Below, piece by piece: positions 1 through 7,981 of a stretch of DNA of 64,000 nucleotides. The stretch comes from Planctomycetota bacterium (GTDB lineage Bacteria; Planctomycetota; B15-G4), in assembly GCA_021604805.1 (NCBI GenBank), contig BQJR01000002.1:766665-830664 (forward strand), written 5' to 3'. A model generated the notes under the pieces. That model did not search any database, was not told where the DNA came from, and saw only the letters and a list, made by a program, of their open reading frames with translations. The stretch's first letter is position 1; the number at the start of each line of letters is the position of its first letter. The position numbers were made by a program, and so were the translations under genes.

Positions 1-24
1 TCCCCCGCACCGAGAACACCCTGA
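1..24 (+). CDS. 3' end of an upstream gene (partial)
   Basis: The first 24 bases read through in one frame to a TGA at 22-24, giving a short tail ending Pro-Arg-Thr-Pro. This stop overlaps the ATG of the next gene by one base (TGATG), the usual sign of a coupled operon gene. By context it would be the substrate-binding (MlaD/PqiB, MCE-type) subunit of an ABC lipid transporter, because auxiliary lipoproteins such as the next gene usually follow one. That identity is inference only, since nothing of the protein core lies in the window. Confidence 0.4.
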   Translation, partial: SPAPRTP

Positions 25-611
25 TGGCTCGCCGACTCCGACTTCCGCTCACTCTCGCGCTCGCGCTGTGCGTGTCGGCCTGTGGACTGGTTCCCGACTC
101 GGCGCCGAGCTTGCGCTACTTCGAGCCGCCGCTGGCCGCGATCCCGCTCGCGAACGCGCCCGGCGCGCGGGTCCCGCACCTGCGCGTGCGCGGCACTCGC
201 GCCAGCGCGCACCTCGACACGCACATGGTGTATCGACTCAGCTCGGTCGAGAGCGGTCAGCACCCCACGCGCCGGTGGACGCAGCCGCCCGCGTACTACG
301 TGGACCTCGCGCTCGGCGCGGCGCTCTTCGAATCGGGCCGCTTCCGTCGCTCGGTGGGGAGCGGTGAGGCGCTGCTGAGCGTGGAGTTGCTCGCCTTCGA
401 AGAACTGCGCGATGGCGACGGCGGCGCGCGCGTCGAGTTGCGCGCCGTGCTCGAAGACAGCCACGGATTCGCGCTCCTCGAACGTCGTTACGAAGCCTCG
501 GTCGACGCAGCTCTCGGCCCCGACGAGGTCGCGCGCGCACTCGGCCTGCTGCTCTCTTCCGAGGTCGGCAAGCTCGCCGCCGACGTCAGCGAAACGCTGG
601 CTGCGAGCTGA
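24..611 (+). CDS. ABC-type transport auxiliary lipoprotein (PqiC/MlaC-neighbour type)
   Basis: This 195-residue protein begins with a lipoprotein signal: a basic N-terminus, a hydrophobic stretch and a lipobox VSAC with the acceptor Cys near residue 20. The mature part matches the ABC_trans_aux family (PqiC/YmbA-like): an early LRYFEPP segment where these proteins carry YYxL, a HLDTHMVYRL strand, a YYVDLALGAAL segment, and a C-terminal helix that often ends in a few alanines. Members are outer-membrane-directed lipoproteins that assist MCE-type phospholipid transporters. The ATG overlaps the stop of the preceding gene by one base, so it is probably the last gene of an Mla/Pqi-like operon that lies mostly left of the window. 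The family is fairly sure; the transported lipid is unknown. Confidence 0.75.
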   Translation: MARRLRLPLTLALALCVSACGLVPDSAPSLRYFEPPLAAIPLANAPGARVPHLRVRGTRASAHLDTHMVYRLSSVESGQHPTRRWTQPPAYYVDLALGAALFESGRFRRSVGSGEALLSVELLAFEELRDGDGGARVELRAVLEDSHGFALLERRYEASVDAALGPDEVARALGLLLSSEVGKLAADVSETLAAS

Positions 612-699
612 GTCGCGACAGCCGGCGCAAGGCGCTCCCGCATCCGCGACGCGAGTGCGTGCCGAGCCGTGACCGTGCCGCGTGCGCGGGGGCGCGCGC

Positions 700-1710
700 T
701 CAGGCGAGGCGCTGCATCGCAGCGAACACGAGCGGCTCGAAGACTTCGCGCAGGCGCTCGTTGCCGAAGGCCAGGACATCGAGCGGGGTCTCGGTGTCGA
801 GCGGGGCGTCGAGCGGCTGAGCCTGCGCATCGAGCACGGGCACGCCCGCGGCGCGATAGATCGGCAAGCAGGCGAGGTCGTAGGGTTTGGCGGTGAAGTT
901 CGGCAGGCCGCGCGTGGCGCGCAACCAGCCGCGCAGGTCGGCGAGCAAGCGATAGCGACCGGTGCTCACCAAGAAGAGTTGGCCCGCGCTGCACAGGTAG
1001 TTGTCGTCGTAGAGCAGGCGTGGGCTGAGGTCGTGGGCGGCGATCAGCGCGTCGAGCACATCGTGTTCGAGCGCGGCGACCAGCGAGCGTTCCACCGGAA
1101 GGTAGCGCGTGAAGCAGAGGTAGCCGTTGTCGAGCGGGAGCTCGGGCGACACGCGCAACTCGCCTTGCTGCAAGGCCGCGCCGGTGCTCACGTCGTGCAG
1201 CGCGTGCTGTGCGGGGTCGTCGAGCTGCCAGCTGAGCACGCGGTAGCGGCCGGCGGTGCTCACGGGGAGTTCCGTCTGCACGCAGACTTCGAGATCGGAG
1301 AGGTGCGTGTCAGCGCCGCGGTCGGGAGCCACGCCGGTGAGCGCCCACGCGGAGCGCAGCTCGTGCATCAGCGAGCGAGTGCCGTCGACGGGGTCGATGA
1401 TCGCGCGCAGCGGAGGCCCGCTCGCCGACGCGCCGTAGCGCCGCACGCCCGGACCTTCGGCCACGAGCACGAGCGGGTGGCGCGCCCCGACACGCGTGCC
1501 GAAGTCATCGAGCGCGGCCTCGGCGACTTCGTCGAGTCGATAGCCGAGATCCCCGGCGCCCCACTGCGTGGGCGCGTTCGCGAGCTCGGGCCGGCCTGCG
1601 CGTGCGGCCTCGTTCAGCAGGGCAGAGACGGCGGCACGGATGGCCTCGTGCAGCGCGCGGATGTCGGCGTGCAGCGCGTGGCGTTGCGCTCGGCTCAGCG
1701 CGCCGCGCAC
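700..1710 (-). CDS. Inositol monophosphatase-family phosphatase
   Basis: This 336-residue protein carries the metal-binding core of the Li-sensitive IMPase/FBPase/BPNT fold. IDPVDGTRSL at about residues 105-114 is the DPxDGT motif, and KPYDLACLPIYRAAG at about 275-289 is the second signature (WD-like segment plus AGG region). The first motif, normally GEE, is reduced to a VAEGPG segment near residue 83, so the substrate is not predictable. Candidates are inositol-1-phosphate, 3'-phosphoadenosine nucleotides or a sugar phosphate. It is longer than classic IMPases (about 260 residues) because of an insert between the two motifs. The GTG start lies 3 bases after the stop of the lipoprotein gene upstream, which suggests co-transcription. 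No signal peptide is seen, so it is probably cytoplasmic. Confidence 0.75.
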   Translation of the reverse strand: MRGALSRAQRHALHADIRALHEAIRAAVSALLNEAARAGRPELANAPTQWGAGDLGYRLDEVAEAALDDFGTRVGARHPLVLVAEGPGVRRYGASASGPPLRAIIDPVDGTRSLMHELRSAWALTGVAPDRGADTHLSDLEVCVQTELPVSTAGRYRVLSWQLDDPAQHALHDVSTGAALQQGELRVSPELPLDNGYLCFTRYLPVERSLVAALEHDVLDALIAAHDLSPRLLYDDNYLCSAGQLFLVSTGRYRLLADLRGWLRATRGLPNFTAKPYDLACLPIYRAAGVPVLDAQAQPLDAPLDTETPLDVLAFGNERLREVFEPLVFAAMQRLA

Positions 1711-1713
1711 GGC

Positions 1714-2274
1714 TCAGTCGTCCGCCGGGACGCTCTCGAGCACGGCGCCGTCGAGCATGCCTTCGAGCAGCTCCTCGACGAGCGGCGCGAGCAGGCGCGG
1801 CGTGCGTCGGTCCACGTCGGAGAGTGTGCCGCCGCGCTTCTCTCCGCGCGCGTAGGCCACCAGTTCGCCGTCGCTCGTGCGACGCAAGCGCAGCGCGATC
1901 TCCGTGCGGTCGGGGTCGCCCTGGAACTTGATCGTGGCCTCGTTCCAGACCAGGAACTCCCCCTCGACGAAGTAGTCGAGGCCCAGTTGGCGCGCGCGCT
2001 CGGCACCGGCCACGCGCGATCCGGTGTCCGCGCTGAACACGTCCCAGCCGCGGCCGATGAAGTTGGAGCGCAAGATGGCTTGCAGCGCGTCGCCGGAGAA
2101 GGGCACCGGCTCGCCGAACGCGTCGAGGCTGTCGTCGACCAACAACACGAGCACGCCGGAAGAACTGGGGAGCTCTGCACCGGGAACTCGACCGGACACG
2201 GGCTCAGCCACGGAGGAACAACTCGCGAGCAGCAAGCTCACTGCGATCAGCGCTGCGCTGGTGCGTGACGTCAT
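1714..2274 (-). CDS. DUF4823-like lipoprotein
   Basis: This 186-residue lipoprotein has a clear signal (MTSRTSAALIAVSLLLAS then Cys near residue 19). The mature region has the layout of DUF4823/LpoB-like periplasmic lipoproteins: a strand with VLVLLVDDS, a helix, a GLDYFVEGEFLVWNEAT segment matching the usual ILHWE-type strand, then PDRTEIALRLR and a final helix. Members belong to a broad group of small outer-membrane lipoproteins of uncertain role. The ATG is preceded by a good ribosome site (GGAGG, 4 bases before the ATG) directly behind the terminator of the TRL-like gene. It is followed 3 bases later by the IMPase-family gene. Function unknown; the family call is from remembered motifs only. 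Confidence 0.55.
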   Translation of the reverse strand: MTSRTSAALIAVSLLLASCSSVAEPVSGRVPGAELPSSSGVLVLLVDDSLDAFGEPVPFSGDALQAILRSNFIGRGWDVFSADTGSRVAGAERARQLGLDYFVEGEFLVWNEATIKFQGDPDRTEIALRLRRTSDGELVAYARGEKRGGTLSDVDRRTPRLLAPLVEELLEGMLDGAVLESVPADD

Positions 2275-2280
2275 CGTGCC

Positions 2281-2335
2281 TCCAAAAGCACGACGAGCCG
2301 CGCGGCACTCAAAGGCTGAGTGTCCGCGCGGCTCG
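2281..2335 (-). terminator. Intrinsic terminator of the TRL-like gene
   Basis: A perfect 12-base-pair stem (2294-2305 with 2324-2335) continues after one bulged T into a further 5 pairs (CACTC/GAGTG) with a 7-base loop. On the minus strand it starts 18 bases after the stop of the TRL-like gene and is followed by TTTT at 2284-2287. It is the clearest rho-independent terminator in the window. Confidence 0.8.
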
Positions 2336-2352
2336 CCGAAGAACTTCGTGAC

Positions 2353-2664
2353 TCAGTCGCCGTACACGAAGGTCTCGAAGCGACCGTGGATGAACCAGAT
2401 CGACTTCGCGTGGTAATCCCAGTGGCTGATGCGCGTGATGCCGCCGGCCGTGGCCGCGGAGTTCACGGACGCGTCGCCTTCGGCCCAGAGACCCAACCAG
2501 GTCTCAGCCATGGCGGTGCCGACCTTGGAGCCACGCTCGTTGCTGGTCACCGGACCCGGCGCCTGCACGTTGGTGTAGAGGCCGCCCAGCACGGGCGAGG
2601 CGACGAGCTGACAGCTCGGCATGAACAGTGCGACGAGCGCCGCGACAGCGATGAACTTCTTCAT
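2353..2664 (-). CDS. TRL-like small lipoprotein
   Basis: This 103-residue secreted protein has a signal ending in MPSCQ, so the Cys near residue 18 may be lipidated. The body matches the TRL (tRNA-associated locus)-like family: ASPVLGGLYTNVQAPG at the mature N-terminus, a SKVGTAMAETWLGLWAEGD stretch, repeated small residues (a glycine-zipper-like helix), and a terminal strand ending FVYGD. TRL-like proteins are short and of unknown role. The gene is monocistronic: 99 bases separate it from the gene upstream, and a strong terminator follows it. This suggests expression different from its neighbours, possibly high. Confidence 0.7.
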   Translation of the reverse strand: MKKFIAVAALVALFMPSCQLVASPVLGGLYTNVQAPGPVTSNERGSKVGTAMAETWLGLWAEGDASVNSAATAGGITRISHWDYHAKSIWFIHGRFETFVYGD

Positions 2665-2763
2665 GTGGATCTCGATTCAGGACGGGTAGCGGTTCTGGAG
2701 GGTCTGCCCCCCCTTCTAACTCCGCCGAATGCTACCGAACCGCCGGGGCGCTCAACAACGACG

Positions 2764-3615
2764 TCAGCTCGCGAGGCTGCTCGCGGCGGCGTCCAAAGCG
2801 TCGAGATCTTGATCCGCGAGGCCCGTGTCGAAACCGGCCTGCGCGCACTGCTGCACGAGTTCGCGGGTGGAGACGTTCGATTCGGGGCCCTTGGCGAACT
2901 GGCATCCGCCGAGCCCGCCGAGCGCCGCGTCGAAGGCGCGACAGCCTGCGTCGAGCGCGGCTTGCACGAGCGCGTGTTGGGTTTGCAGCGTGCAGTGCAG
3001 GTGTGCGGCCGGGCTGCTCGACGCCACACCGCGGCACGCTTCGAAGGCCTGCGCCACGCGTTCGGGGTCGGCTTGCGCGGTGGTGTCGGCGAGGCCCAGG
3101 CGATCGGTGCCCGCGTCCTGCAGACGCCCGACCCAGTCGACGAGTTCGCTCGTGCTCCACGCATCGCCTTCGTTGTTGCCGAAGGCCATCGAGATCGTGG
3201 TGTAGAACACGCGGCCGCTCTCGTGCGCGCGCGCCGCGAAGCGCGTCACCTCGTGCAGCGCATCCTCACGACTGCGCCGCGTGTTGCGCTGCTGGAAGCT
3301 CTCGGAGAGCGAGAACGGGTAGAGCACTTCGTGCAGTTGCGGGTGCTCGAGGAAGCGCTCGAGACCCTTCTCGTTGGCCACCAACGCCATGAGCGACGCG
3401 CCCTCGGGCACGCGCAAGACGCCGGGCAACTCGCCGGTGTCGGCCATGGCGGGCACGGCTTTCGGCGACACGAAGGAGCCGATGTCCAGGGATCGGAAGC
3501 CGGCGTCGAGCAGGCGCTGGATGTGCGTGAGCTTGGCGGCGGTGGGCACCGCGTGCGGCAGACCTTGCCACGCGTCGCGCAGTGTCTCAGTGATCTCCAC
3601 GCGCTCGCTCAGCAT
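2764..3615 (-). CDS. Hydroxymethylglutaryl-CoA lyase
   Basis: This 283-residue DRE-TIM barrel enzyme is predicted to cleave HMG-CoA to acetoacetate and acetyl-CoA, the last step of leucine degradation. Supporting motifs are SFVSPKAVPAMADTGEL near residue 43, a catalytic LRD near the N-terminus, the LGLADTT strand, an HxH metal pair in AHLHCT, and GGLGGCQFAKGPESN near the C-terminus. It resembles the divergent bacterial form: AWQ replaces the usual GLQ after the RD, and the Asp after HxH is Cys. The start overlaps the stop of the carboxylase beta gene by 7 bases, so the two are translated together. Another DRE-TIM lyase activity is the main alternative. Confidence 0.8.
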   Translation of the reverse strand: MLSERVEITETLRDAWQGLPHAVPTAAKLTHIQRLLDAGFRSLDIGSFVSPKAVPAMADTGELPGVLRVPEGASLMALVANEKGLERFLEHPQLHEVLYPFSLSESFQQRNTRRSREDALHEVTRFAARAHESGRVFYTTISMAFGNNEGDAWSTSELVDWVGRLQDAGTDRLGLADTTAQADPERVAQAFEACRGVASSSPAAHLHCTLQTQHALVQAALDAGCRAFDAALGGLGGCQFAKGPESNVSTRELVQQCAQAGFDTGLADQDLDALDAAASSLAS

Positions 3616-5264
3616 TGCAGCACGCCTGTGCGGAAGGGCGGCAGCTCAGGATTGTGCGACGCCGTCTCGAGCGCGAGGCTGATCGCGGCGCGCGTGTCGG
3701 CGGGATCAATGATCGCGTCGAGCCAGAGACGCGCGGCGGCGTAGCGCGGATCGAGCGCCTTGGTGTAGCGACGCTTGGTGTCTTTGAGCAGCTTCTCGCG
3801 CTCGGCTTCGTCGGGTTCCTGACCTTGCTTCTTGAGCTGCATGACGCGGATGTCCACGAGCACCTTGGCGGCGGCGTCGCCGCTCATCACGGCATAGCGC
3901 GCGCTCGGCCAGGCGAACAGGAAGCGCGGGTCGTAGGCCTTGCCGCACATGGCGTAGTGCCCGGCGCCGAACGAACCGCCCATGATCACGCTGATCTTCG
4001 GCACCACCGAGTTGCTCACGGCGTTCACCATCTTGGCGCCCGCGCGGATGATGCCCGACTGCTCGCTCTCCGTGCCGACCATGAAGCCGTTCACGTCGTG
4101 CAGGAAGATGATCGGGATGCGGTTCGCGTTGCAATCCATGATGAAGCGCGCGGACTTCTCGGCGCTCTCCACGTAGATCACGCCGCCGAACTCCACGCCG
4201 CGCTTGGCGCTCTTCGCGTTCAACTTCTGGTTCGCGACGATGCCCACGGCCCAGCCGTCGATGTTCGCGAAGCCGGTCACGATGGTGGTGCCGTAGTCGG
4301 CGCGGTACTCGTCGAACTCGCTGTGGTCCACGAGGCGCGCGATGACTTCGCGCACGTCGTAGGCCTTCTTGCCGTCGAGCGGAACCAGGCCGGCCAGCTC
4401 TGCGGGATCGAACTTCGGTGCCTTCGGTTTCTTGCGCGCGAAGGGTGCCTTCGGTGGCGGGCCCATCTTCTCCACGATCGAGCGGATGCGCTTGAGGCAG
4501 GCCTCGTCGTTCGGCTCCTGGAAGTCGACCGTGCCGCTGGTGGCGCTGTGCATCTCGGCGCCGCCGAGTTCTTCGGCGTCGGCGACCTCACCGATGGCGG
4601 CCTTCACCAGCGCCGGCCCGGCCAGGAACATGCCCGAGCCTTCCGTCATCAGGATCGTGTCGCACATCACGGGCAGGTAGGCGCCGCCCGCCACGCAAGA
4701 ACCCATCACGGCGGCGATCTGCGGCACGCCCATGGCCGACAGCACGGCGTTGTGACGGAACACGCGGCCGAAGTCGTCTTCGTCGGGGAAGACTTCGTCT
4801 TGCAGCGGCAGGAACACGCCCGCTGAGTCGACGAGGTAGATCACGGGCAGGTGGTTGTCGATGGCGATGCGTTGCGCGCGGATGACCTTCTTGCCGGTCA
4901 TCGGGAAGAAGGCGCCGGCCTTCACTGTGGCGTCGTTGGCGATCACCATGAAGCGTCGGCCGTGCACCGTGGCCAAGCCCGTGACCACGCCCGCGCACGG
5001 CACGCCGCCCCACTCCTCGTACATCTCCCAGGCGGCGAACATCGAGAGCTCGAAGAACTCGGTGTTCTTGTCGATCAGCAGCGCGATGCGTTCGCGCGCG
5101 GTCAACCGCTTCTTGGAGTGCTGCCGGGCGATGGCTTTCTCGCCGCCGCCGAGGTGCAGCTGCGCCGTCTGCTCTTGATACAGCTCGAGCACCTTGGCGT
5201 AGACGTTGCGCGCGGCCTTGGCCGACTTCTCGCGCGGATCGTGACTGCTGGTGAGCTTTGTCAT
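3609..5264 (-). CDS. Acyl-CoA carboxylase beta subunit, probably methylcrotonyl-CoA carboxylase
   Basis: This 551-residue carboxyltransferase has both crotonase-like halves. N-terminal marks are KKRLTARERI, the ANDATVKAGAFFPM acyl-CoA loop, and VMGSCVAGGAYLP. C-terminal marks are IIFLHDVNGFMVG, GSFGAGHYAMCG and WPSARYAVMSG. The FPDEDDFGRVFRHNA segment corresponds to the MCC-beta FPDxxxFGRIFxNQA. Together with the overlapping HMG-CoA lyase this favours the leucine pathway over propionyl- or geranyl-CoA. The biotin carboxylase/biotin carrier subunit is not in the window. I chose the ATG at 5264. The frame stays open far upstream, but that part is Arg/Pro-rich and overlaps the next gene, so it is a high-GC artefact. 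Confidence 0.88.
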   Translation of the reverse strand: MTKLTSSHDPREKSAKAARNVYAKVLELYQEQTAQLHLGGGEKAIARQHSKKRLTARERIALLIDKNTEFFELSMFAAWEMYEEWGGVPCAGVVTGLATVHGRRFMVIANDATVKAGAFFPMTGKKVIRAQRIAIDNHLPVIYLVDSAGVFLPLQDEVFPDEDDFGRVFRHNAVLSAMGVPQIAAVMGSCVAGGAYLPVMCDTILMTEGSGMFLAGPALVKAAIGEVADAEELGGAEMHSATSGTVDFQEPNDEACLKRIRSIVEKMGPPPKAPFARKKPKAPKFDPAELAGLVPLDGKKAYDVREVIARLVDHSEFDEYRADYGTTIVTGFANIDGWAVGIVANQKLNAKSAKRGVEFGGVIYVESAEKSARFIMDCNANRIPIIFLHDVNGFMVGTESEQSGIIRAGAKMVNAVSNSVVPKISVIMGGSFGAGHYAMCGKAYDPRFLFAWPSARYAVMSGDAAAKVLVDIRVMQLKKQGQEPDEAEREKLLKDTKRRYTKALDPRYAAARLWLDAIIDPADTRAAISLALETASHNPELPPFRTGVLQC

Positions 5265-5311
5265 TGGCGGGGCATTGTGGCCGCGTGGGCCTGCCCTGCC
5301 AAGCGCAGTGA

Positions 5312-6565
5312 CTACGAAGCTTGGAGCGACGCCAGGAGACGTGCCGGGCGCCCGCTCGCCGCGGTGGGTTCGGGCGCGGGTTCCAGCAGCTGCGTCACGT
5401 TCATCTGCAGGCCGCGACCACTCACGCGCAGCTCGAGCTGGGTGCGCACCGCCTGACCCGACGGATCGCAACCGAGCAGGGCTTCCAGCGCGAGCATGCC
5501 CAGGCGCAGGCTCAGTTGGTCGTCGTGGGCGGCGCGGCCGAGGCTCTCGAAGACCGGGGTGAGGTGGTCCACGAGCAGGTGGCCGTCGTCGGGGCAGCCG
5601 GGGAGCTCGGCCACGATCGAGTCGCCGCCTTCGCTGGCGTCCAGGTTCGCCACGTTGACCTCGGCCAGCAGCGCGCCGTGCTCGTCGATCGACCAGCGGT
5701 CGGCGAGCTCGTCGAGCACCTGAGCACGCCAGCCGGCGCGCAGCACGGGCTTGCGTCGCGCCGGGTACCACCACGAGGTGAAGCCCTGGGCCGTCTCGAC
5801 GACCTCAGCGCCCACGCCGCGCGGTGTGCTGCGGCTCAGCGAGGCGGCGTCGACACTCAGGATGCTGAAGTGACGCGGGTAGTCCACGCGCAGCCGGTCG
5901 TTGCCCACGCTCACGGCTGCGGGCGTGCGACGCAGCGCGCCGAGCAAGGCCGCGCAGTCGAGGCGCAGGGTCTCCAGCGGCGAGGCTTCCGCGATGCGAC
6001 GCGCGTACTCTTCGTCGTGCAGGCGATCGGCGAGCAAGCGCGCCATGAGCGAGCGTGCTTCACCGCGTTCGCGCGGCGCCGGCAAGCAGAAGCCGGGTCG
6101 CAGACGCACCGAACCCAGGCTCCAACTCGGGCAGTGGCGCATCAGGCAGTCGCGGAAATCGAGCCCGCCGGGGCGCGGCCCGACCATGCTCATGTGTCCG
6201 CTCAGCACCGAGAACAGCTCAGGCCAGCGCTCGAGCCCGCTGCGACGCAGCAAGCGCCCCACGCGAGAGAGTTGCGGGTGTTCACCGCGACGTCGTCCGG
6301 CCACGCGCAAGCGCCTGCCGAGCACGCGGAAGCGACGGCGCTGGAACAGGCAGCCCCCCGCGTCGTGGATGCGCCGACCGCTGTCGTCGCGGCGCGCGGC
6401 GCGGCGCTGGCGGCCGAGACGCGGGCTGCGATGGATCACGCGGCCGTCGCGCTCCGCAAGCAGAGCCAAGCTGGCCAGCAACGCCACGGGAGCGAGCAGC
6501 AGCACGCCGCACCCCGCGATCACGAGGTCGAATCCGCGCTTGGTGCGAGGCGATGCGATGTCCAC
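5312..6565 (-). CDS. Sugar-transferase-like protein with altered catalytic motif and a C-terminal extra domain
   Basis: This protein of about 417 residues has an N-terminal bacterial sugar-transferase (PF02397-type) domain: a re-entrant hydrophobic helix beginning KRGFDLVIAGCGVLLLAPVA at about residues 9-28, then RVGRLLRRSGLERWPEL near 100-116 and MSMVGPRP near 124-131. The family's catalytic SLDEL becomes GLERW (Asp to Glu, Glu to Arg), and the usual KFRSM strand is replaced by Arg-rich sequence, so transferase activity is doubtful. The remaining 280 or so residues are not recognised; they contain WWYP and hydrophobic strands ending ELRVSGRGLQMNV. It follows the ECF sigma gene by 47 bases. 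The start is uncertain: GTG 6565 is used; CTG 6604 or GTG 6718 are alternatives. Confidence 0.6.
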   Translation of the reverse strand: MDIASPRTKRGFDLVIAGCGVLLLAPVALLASLALLAERDGRVIHRSPRLGRQRRAARRDDSGRRIHDAGGCLFQRRRFRVLGRRLRVAGRRRGEHPQLSRVGRLLRRSGLERWPELFSVLSGHMSMVGPRPGGLDFRDCLMRHCPSWSLGSVRLRPGFCLPAPRERGEARSLMARLLADRLHDEEYARRIAEASPLETLRLDCAALLGALRRTPAAVSVGNDRLRVDYPRHFSILSVDAASLSRSTPRGVGAEVVETAQGFTSWWYPARRKPVLRAGWRAQVLDELADRWSIDEHGALLAEVNVANLDASEGGDSIVAELPGCPDDGHLLVDHLTPVFESLGRAAHDDQLSLRLGMLALEALLGCDPSGQAVRTQLELRVSGRGLQMNVTQLLEPAPEPTAASGRPARLLASLQAS

Positions 6566-6612
6566 GGAGGTGTCTGCTCGAGGTGCGGGGGCCCGGATGA
6601 CCAGCCCCGCCC

Positions 6613-7212
6613 CTATCGACTCGCGACACCGCTCGGCTTGACCACGGCTCGAAGTGCTTGTCGCGCCCGGTAGAGACGCACCCGCAGCGCCGGCGCCGAG
6701 AGCCCCGAAAGCGCGCACAAGCGGGCCTGGCTGAGCCCGCGCTCATAGTGCAAACACAGCAGCAAGCGGTGATGTGCGGGCATCCCGCGCAGGCTCCCCG
6801 AGGGCAGCGGAACCGGCCCCTGACCGTGCCCCCGCCCCTCGCTGAGTTCCGGGTCGACGCTCTCGGGCAGCTGCCCCCACACCGACTGCCGCACCCGCCG
6901 CGCGCGCACCCGGTCGATGGCGGCGTGCCGACAGATCCGGAACAACCAGGCCTCGAGTCGCTCCCGAGAGCGCAAGCGCGAGAAGGCCGCCCCAGCTCGC
7001 AACAAGGTTTCTTGGACGATGTCCTCGGCCTCCTGCTGATCGCCGAGGAAGCGCCGCGCGAAGGCGATCAACCGGCGCCGCGTGGGCTCAGCGTGGATCC
7101 ATTCGCGCGCCATGTCCGCCTCGACGTGCTCCGCCTCCGACACAGCACGCTCGGCGACGTCACGCTCGTTAGCGCCGCCACACCGTGTCGACCCCCCACC
7201 CTGTTTCGCCAT
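6613..7212 (-). CDS. RNA polymerase sigma factor, ECF/sigma-70 family
   Basis: This 199-residue protein has the two-domain layout of ECF sigma factors. Region 2 holds RRLIAFARRFLGDQQEAEDI followed by VQETLLRA and LEAWLFRICRHAAIDR; a linker of about 45 residues carries GHGQGP; region 4 contains MPAHHRLLLCLHYERGLS and a helix-turn-helix SGLSAPALRVRLYRAR. It would direct RNA polymerase to a specific promoter set. The ATG at 7212 has GGGGAG 5 bases upstream; a GTG at 7245 in the same frame has no comparable site. No obvious anti-sigma factor is adjacent, and the sugar-transferase-like gene follows directly, so that product may be its target or partner. That last link is only positional. Confidence 0.85.
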   Translation of the reverse strand: MAKQGGGSTRCGGANERDVAERAVSEAEHVEADMAREWIHAEPTRRRLIAFARRFLGDQQEAEDIVQETLLRAGAAFSRLRSRERLEAWLFRICRHAAIDRVRARRVRQSVWGQLPESVDPELSEGRGHGQGPVPLPSGSLRGMPAHHRLLLCLHYERGLSQARLCALSGLSAPALRVRLYRARQALRAVVKPSGVASR

Positions 7213-7261
7213 GCCGCCTGCTCCCCGGAACCCGCTGCGGGACACCGGGTGCGACAGGGGA

Positions 7262-7981
7262 TCACAAGTTGCTCGAGAAGTCCTCGGCCTCGCTCTCGAG
7301 CTCGAGCATCGCCGCGCGCAACGCGTCGGTGAAGGCCGCGGCGCCTTCCTTGCCTCGCGGGTAGTCGGCCGCCGAGAGCGGCTCGCCGAGCGTCATCCCC
7401 ACGGGCACGAAGCGCAGACGATTCGTGTCACGCGGCAGCGCCTCGCGCGTGCCCGAGAGGTGCACGGGATACACCGGCGCCCCCGTGCGACGCGCCAGCC
7501 AACCGCAACCCGGCTGCAGTTCTTTGAGTTCGCCGTCGGGAGAGATCGTGCCTTCGGGGAAGATCACGAGCACGCGACCGTTGGCCAGCACGCGCTCGGC
7601 TTCGCGCAAGGCCCGACGGTTGTCGGCGTCGCGCTCGACCACGATGCAGCGCGCCATGCGGTAGATGGAGCCGAAGTACTTCGCGTCGTAGTACTTGGCC
7701 GTCATCATGAAGATCGGCCGACGACTGATGAGCGCTCCGACCACGAGCGGGTCGAGGTACGAACGGTGGTTCGGCGCCAGGATCAGCGGCCCCTCGGGCA
7801 AGATCGGCACGCGCGAACGACGCGTGCGGAAGAGCGTGCGCAAGAGGGCCCGCGCCGACGCCGTCACCGCCCACCAGGCGATGTGATTGCCCGTGCCGGT
7901 CGGCTCGAGCGCAGGCGTGCGTGGCGGACGAGTGCTGGGCGCGCTGCCCGCAGGCTCGCCTCGCGCCGGGTCAGCCGTCAC
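7262..7981 (-). CDS. 1-acyl-sn-glycerol-3-phosphate acyltransferase (PlsC family)
   Basis: This 239-residue acyltransferase has the HX4D catalytic motif in NHRSYLDPLVVG, the FPEGTIS acyl-acceptor motif and the final LSGT-type block (PVYPVHLSGTREALPR). It transfers an acyl group to lysophosphatidate to make phosphatidate, or acts on a related glycerolipid at the inner membrane. The frame is open to GTG 8005, but GTG 7981 overlaps the stop of the upstream gene as GTGA and has AAAGG before it, so I use 7981. The N-terminal 40 residues before the HX4D block are Pro/Arg-rich and poorly conserved. Coupled translation with the upstream TPR-like secreted protein is likely. Confidence 0.85.
   Translation of the reverse strand: MTADPARGEPAGSAPSTRPPRTPALEPTGTGNHIAWWAVTASARALLRTLFRTRRSRVPILPEGPLILAPNHRSYLDPLVVGALISRRPIFMMTAKYYDAKYFGSIYRMARCIVVERDADNRRALREAERVLANGRVLVIFPEGTISPDGELKELQPGCGWLARRTGAPVYPVHLSGTREALPRDTNRLRFVPVGMTLGEPLSAADYPRGKEGAAAFTDALRAAMLELESEAEDFSSNL

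Noticed and set aside
682..2268. 528-codon plus-strand frame across two minus-strand genes
   Set aside because: It spans the boundary of two genes with real signatures on the minus strand and reads as Arg/Val/Glu shadow sequence.
5265..5774. N-terminal extension of the carboxylase beta frame
   Set aside because: It is Arg/Pro-rich, overlaps the sugar-transferase-like gene and lies before the family's normal start at the ATG 5264.
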